A stretch of 64,000 nucleotides of DNA from Sycobia sp. Sy_11 (lineage: Eukaryota > Arthropoda > Insecta > Hymenoptera > Epichrysomallidae), in the NCBI GenBank assembly GCA_018907035.1, contig JACCIC010000034.1:3192001-3256000 (forward strand), in the 5' to 3' direction. Position 1 is the first letter of the stretch. Each line of letters begins with the position of its first letter. The translations under genes were made by a program, and so were the position numbers. Below the pieces are notes generated by a model, which did no database searches, was not told where the DNA came from, and saw nothing but the letters and a program-made list of their open reading frames with translations. Shown one piece after another: positions 61,429-64,000 of this stretch.

Positions 61429-63136
61429 TTATGCGCGAAGAAAGGGTGTAGGATAAGGGAAGAAGAGAAGGAAAGCAAAGCAAGCACGCGCTCTCTCGGC
61501 ATCAACCACCAGCGGCAGATCGCTATATTTACATCCAATGCTAATCGGCTAGCGTCTACAGACACTCGCCAATAAGACCGTGTAAATAGGGACCGCACTC
61601 CAAAACGGGCGTATATAGCTTAAGGCGAAATAGAGAGTAATGGATAAGAAAAACGGGGAAAGTATAGAAGAAGAAAAGAAAGAAGCACGTATAACCTCTC
61701 CCCTGTCTTGCTCGCGCGCTAACGGAGAGAAGGGCATCAGCCCAGCGCGGAATCCCGAAGTTCCCAGTGTGTCACGCTTCTTATATATACGCATAGAAAC
61801 GCATACCTCGCACTTCCACATTGCACACTCCCATACTCTTCTCGTTTAGCTCGCGCGCGTTTCCGACTTAAATGCGCGCGACGCGTGCCTCCGAGCGCAT
61901 CACACCCGAAACTAAAATACCGCGCACCGTCCGTAGGCGAGATACCTAGACGCGGTATGGACTGTCGTGCGCGAGTGGAAGGTTCAAAAATTTTAATTTA
62001 TTGTATCGGTCGATTCGGAAATCATTTGTACATTAGTCTTTATAATGAAATATTTTTTTGTGCAGCCATAGACGTATCTTGTTATTATCCACAACAAGGT
62101 GAGAGTCATTTTGTTTACTCTTCGATTTCGCGGTAGCTCATAAAATCTTTTCTTTTCTTGTCTAACAAAACAGATCATTTGTGCACTCATTATTTGCAAT
62201 GATTGTCGATATCTGGTTTGAAGAAATTTAAAATGAAAATTTCGAGCGAACGCGTACTTCAATAAATATATTCAATTTTCTCCAACATATACTTCTCTAT
62301 TATTTCTAAAAATATATTTCCTTAATTGTAGGGATTTTGCATCTTTATATGAATGTTGGGTTTCAAAAATTATAAATAATGCATGGAATATAATTTAACC
62401 CACCTTTTGAAAGCTTTAAGTGGCATTAAACACTCTATGAAGTGAAGAATATATCACAACGAATTGAAATTCTTTATTAAATCATAATGCGTAAGCCCTG
62501 AAAATTTTATTTCTACATTTTTTGCCAGAAAGATCTTCGAGACAATGACCGCGCGGATATTCCATCTGGGTATATTAGAATAGTTTTCGTGAGTTACAGC
62601 CAAATACAAGACGTAAATATATGACCCTCGCCTTGTAAGAAAAAAAGGCCTTAAGTCATCGAATATTTTTATTTATCTATATTATAGTTTGTAAAATTTT
62701 ATTATTGTATACGTAGGGTAGAATGAGTAATAAGGTGCTGCGTTTTTAAATTTAAATCTTCTTTCGAACTGTTCAATATCGATAATTTTTAAAGTCTCAT
62801 GATCTAATTCAACGAAGCTTCTGAAATACAAAGCATATAAGAAATTTCAAAACAAAATTTCATCAAGACTTAAACAAAACTTTGATCTAATTCTATAAAA
62901 ATAGAAAAGGTTTAATGGACAAAAATTCTTTAGAATTATTGGCAATGTATTTTAAATGAATATTTGCTGTAAAGCGAATAATTTAAATAAACAGCATTTG
63001 CTACATTATGAAGAATAGGAGCTTTGTTATTTTAATTAGTAAAAATCTCGGTAAAAATACAGTATTACCAGCACAATCAATATATAACCGCACACAATTT
63101 TCTGCTGCATTTCTACTGCACCTGACTATGTATCTG

Positions 63137-63142
63137 ACTCTC

Positions 63143-63184
<42 letters not shown>
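63137..63184. repeat. (CT)n microsatellite
   Basis: About 23 CT units directly abutting the truncated SINE copy. Confidence 0.95.
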
Positions 63185-63190
<6 letters not shown>

Positions 63191-63193
63191 GCT

Positions 63194-63343
63194 TATCAGC
63201 GACGGAGGTCCACGATGTGTTTGTAAATAAAACACATGTAAATTATTACAGCGGTGCTTGTGGTTATTGGCCGAAACCGGGATTTGAACTCGAATCACCA
63301 AGTTACTAGTCCTTCGCTCTAGCGATCGAGCCATCCTAGGCCT
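63194..63343 (-). mobile_element. tRNA-derived SINE, copy 3, 3'-truncated
   Basis: Minus strand; same tRNA-like head and first part of the body as the copies at 42.7 and 50.9 kb. It lacks the last 50 or so bases and the A-rich tail, which are replaced by a CT microsatellite. No target duplication was found. Confidence 0.8.
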
Positions 63344-64000
63344 CATATAAAAATATTATCGGTTTTTAAAAGTTCTTTTCAAGAAAGTAAACAATGTTTT
63401 TAAGATTGCTATTGCCAAACATAAAAAAAATTTGATTGCCGATTTTCCGTATTTACCATGGGATAGTCCTGGGTTAGTTTTTTACTCATACTTTACTCTA
63501 GTACATGAATACGTACTCGCGACAATGCTTATTCGCGCTCGCATATGAGTGTCGCCGGATCTTTTGATTCAAATCTGATTGAAAAAAGAAAAAAATGGTG
63601 ACAGTTGTATTTGATAAATGACATCGAGGTTATGCAATGGAAATAAGATGAGTGATGCGAGTATGATTTTTGGAACAATGAGAGGAAATTCGGAGTACAC
63701 TTGCACAAAGAAGGAGGGGGGCAACAATTAGAAAGAGAGAGAGAGAGAGGGATAGACAGAGAGAGTTAAAAATTCTTCGATTTTTTGTCATCGAAGCGAG
63801 GATTTGAGTAATAAGCGTAAACCCATCTGCAGTCCTTTATCGTTGTGCATCGAAGATTTTTTCCTGTACAGGATTTTTCTCTCCATTTTTTTTATTATTT
63901 TTTTTCTCGATTAATAAAATAAGGTTAATTGCTTCAACGCAACGGTCATGGGCGAGAACATCCAATAATTATGTGGAGGGATGAGTTTTTTAAGGTATAT
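63344..64000. other. Right edge, no recognisable gene
   Basis: Mixed AT-rich and GA-rich sequence with a short GA tract near 63735. Nothing further seen. Confidence 0.5.

Overview
This is an AT-rich, gene-poor stretch of an animal nuclear genome, most likely an insect and tentatively Hymenoptera. The evidence is spliced genes with GT-AG introns, a Ty1/copia retrotransposon whose primer site matches the 5' half of initiator tRNA-Met as in Drosophila copia, tRNA-derived SINEs, a mariner remnant, and very many dinucleotide microsatellites. There are no bacterial operons, rRNA genes or CRISPR arrays. The order assignment is inference.

Left third (1-23 kb): two paralogous four-exon genes on the minus strand (1905-6126 and 21210-22921) form a direct tandem duplication. 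Each encodes a 285-residue secreted chymotrypsin-fold protein. Both have lost the catalytic His and Ser (and the Cys42-Cys58 disulfide) but keep an intact frame, conserved splice sites and a duplicated TATA region, so they look like working serine protease homologues. Exons are identical in length in the two copies. The first intron of the left copy is about 3.1 kb against 0.58 kb in the right copy, through added sequence, (TA)n arrays and a 433-bp Tc1/mariner-type MITE; the paralogue shows the uninterrupted site. Between the genes sits a 5,237-bp minus-strand copia element (12892-18128) with near-identical LTRs, a perfect 5-bp target duplication, PBS and PPT. Its coding region is broken by an in-frame TAG, a frameshift and a (TA)n expansion in the reverse transcriptase. 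A hammerhead-like repeat fragment lies at about 18.9 kb.

Middle (23-42 kb): no convincing host gene. There are degraded LINE-like pieces (25.4 and 26.1 kb), a tRNA-like fragment (27.6 kb), an internally deleted mariner transposase (36.3-36.8 kb), many (TA)n and (GA)n arrays, and CpG-rich islands embedded in AT-rich DNA.

Right third (42-64 kb): two SINE copies with clear target duplications (42.7 and 50.9 kb) and a third, truncated copy (63.2 kb). There are several unexplained structures: an in-register 10-bp repeat (44.66 kb), a 77-nt pre-miRNA-like foldback (52.91 kb), a three-copy repeat whose hairpin shows a compensatory base change (59.1-59.4 kb), and an 80-bp unbroken alternating purine-pyrimidine tract (41.48 kb). 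A few open frames with plausible acceptor sites are listed at low confidence. Everything was read by eye; no alignment, folding program or database search was run.
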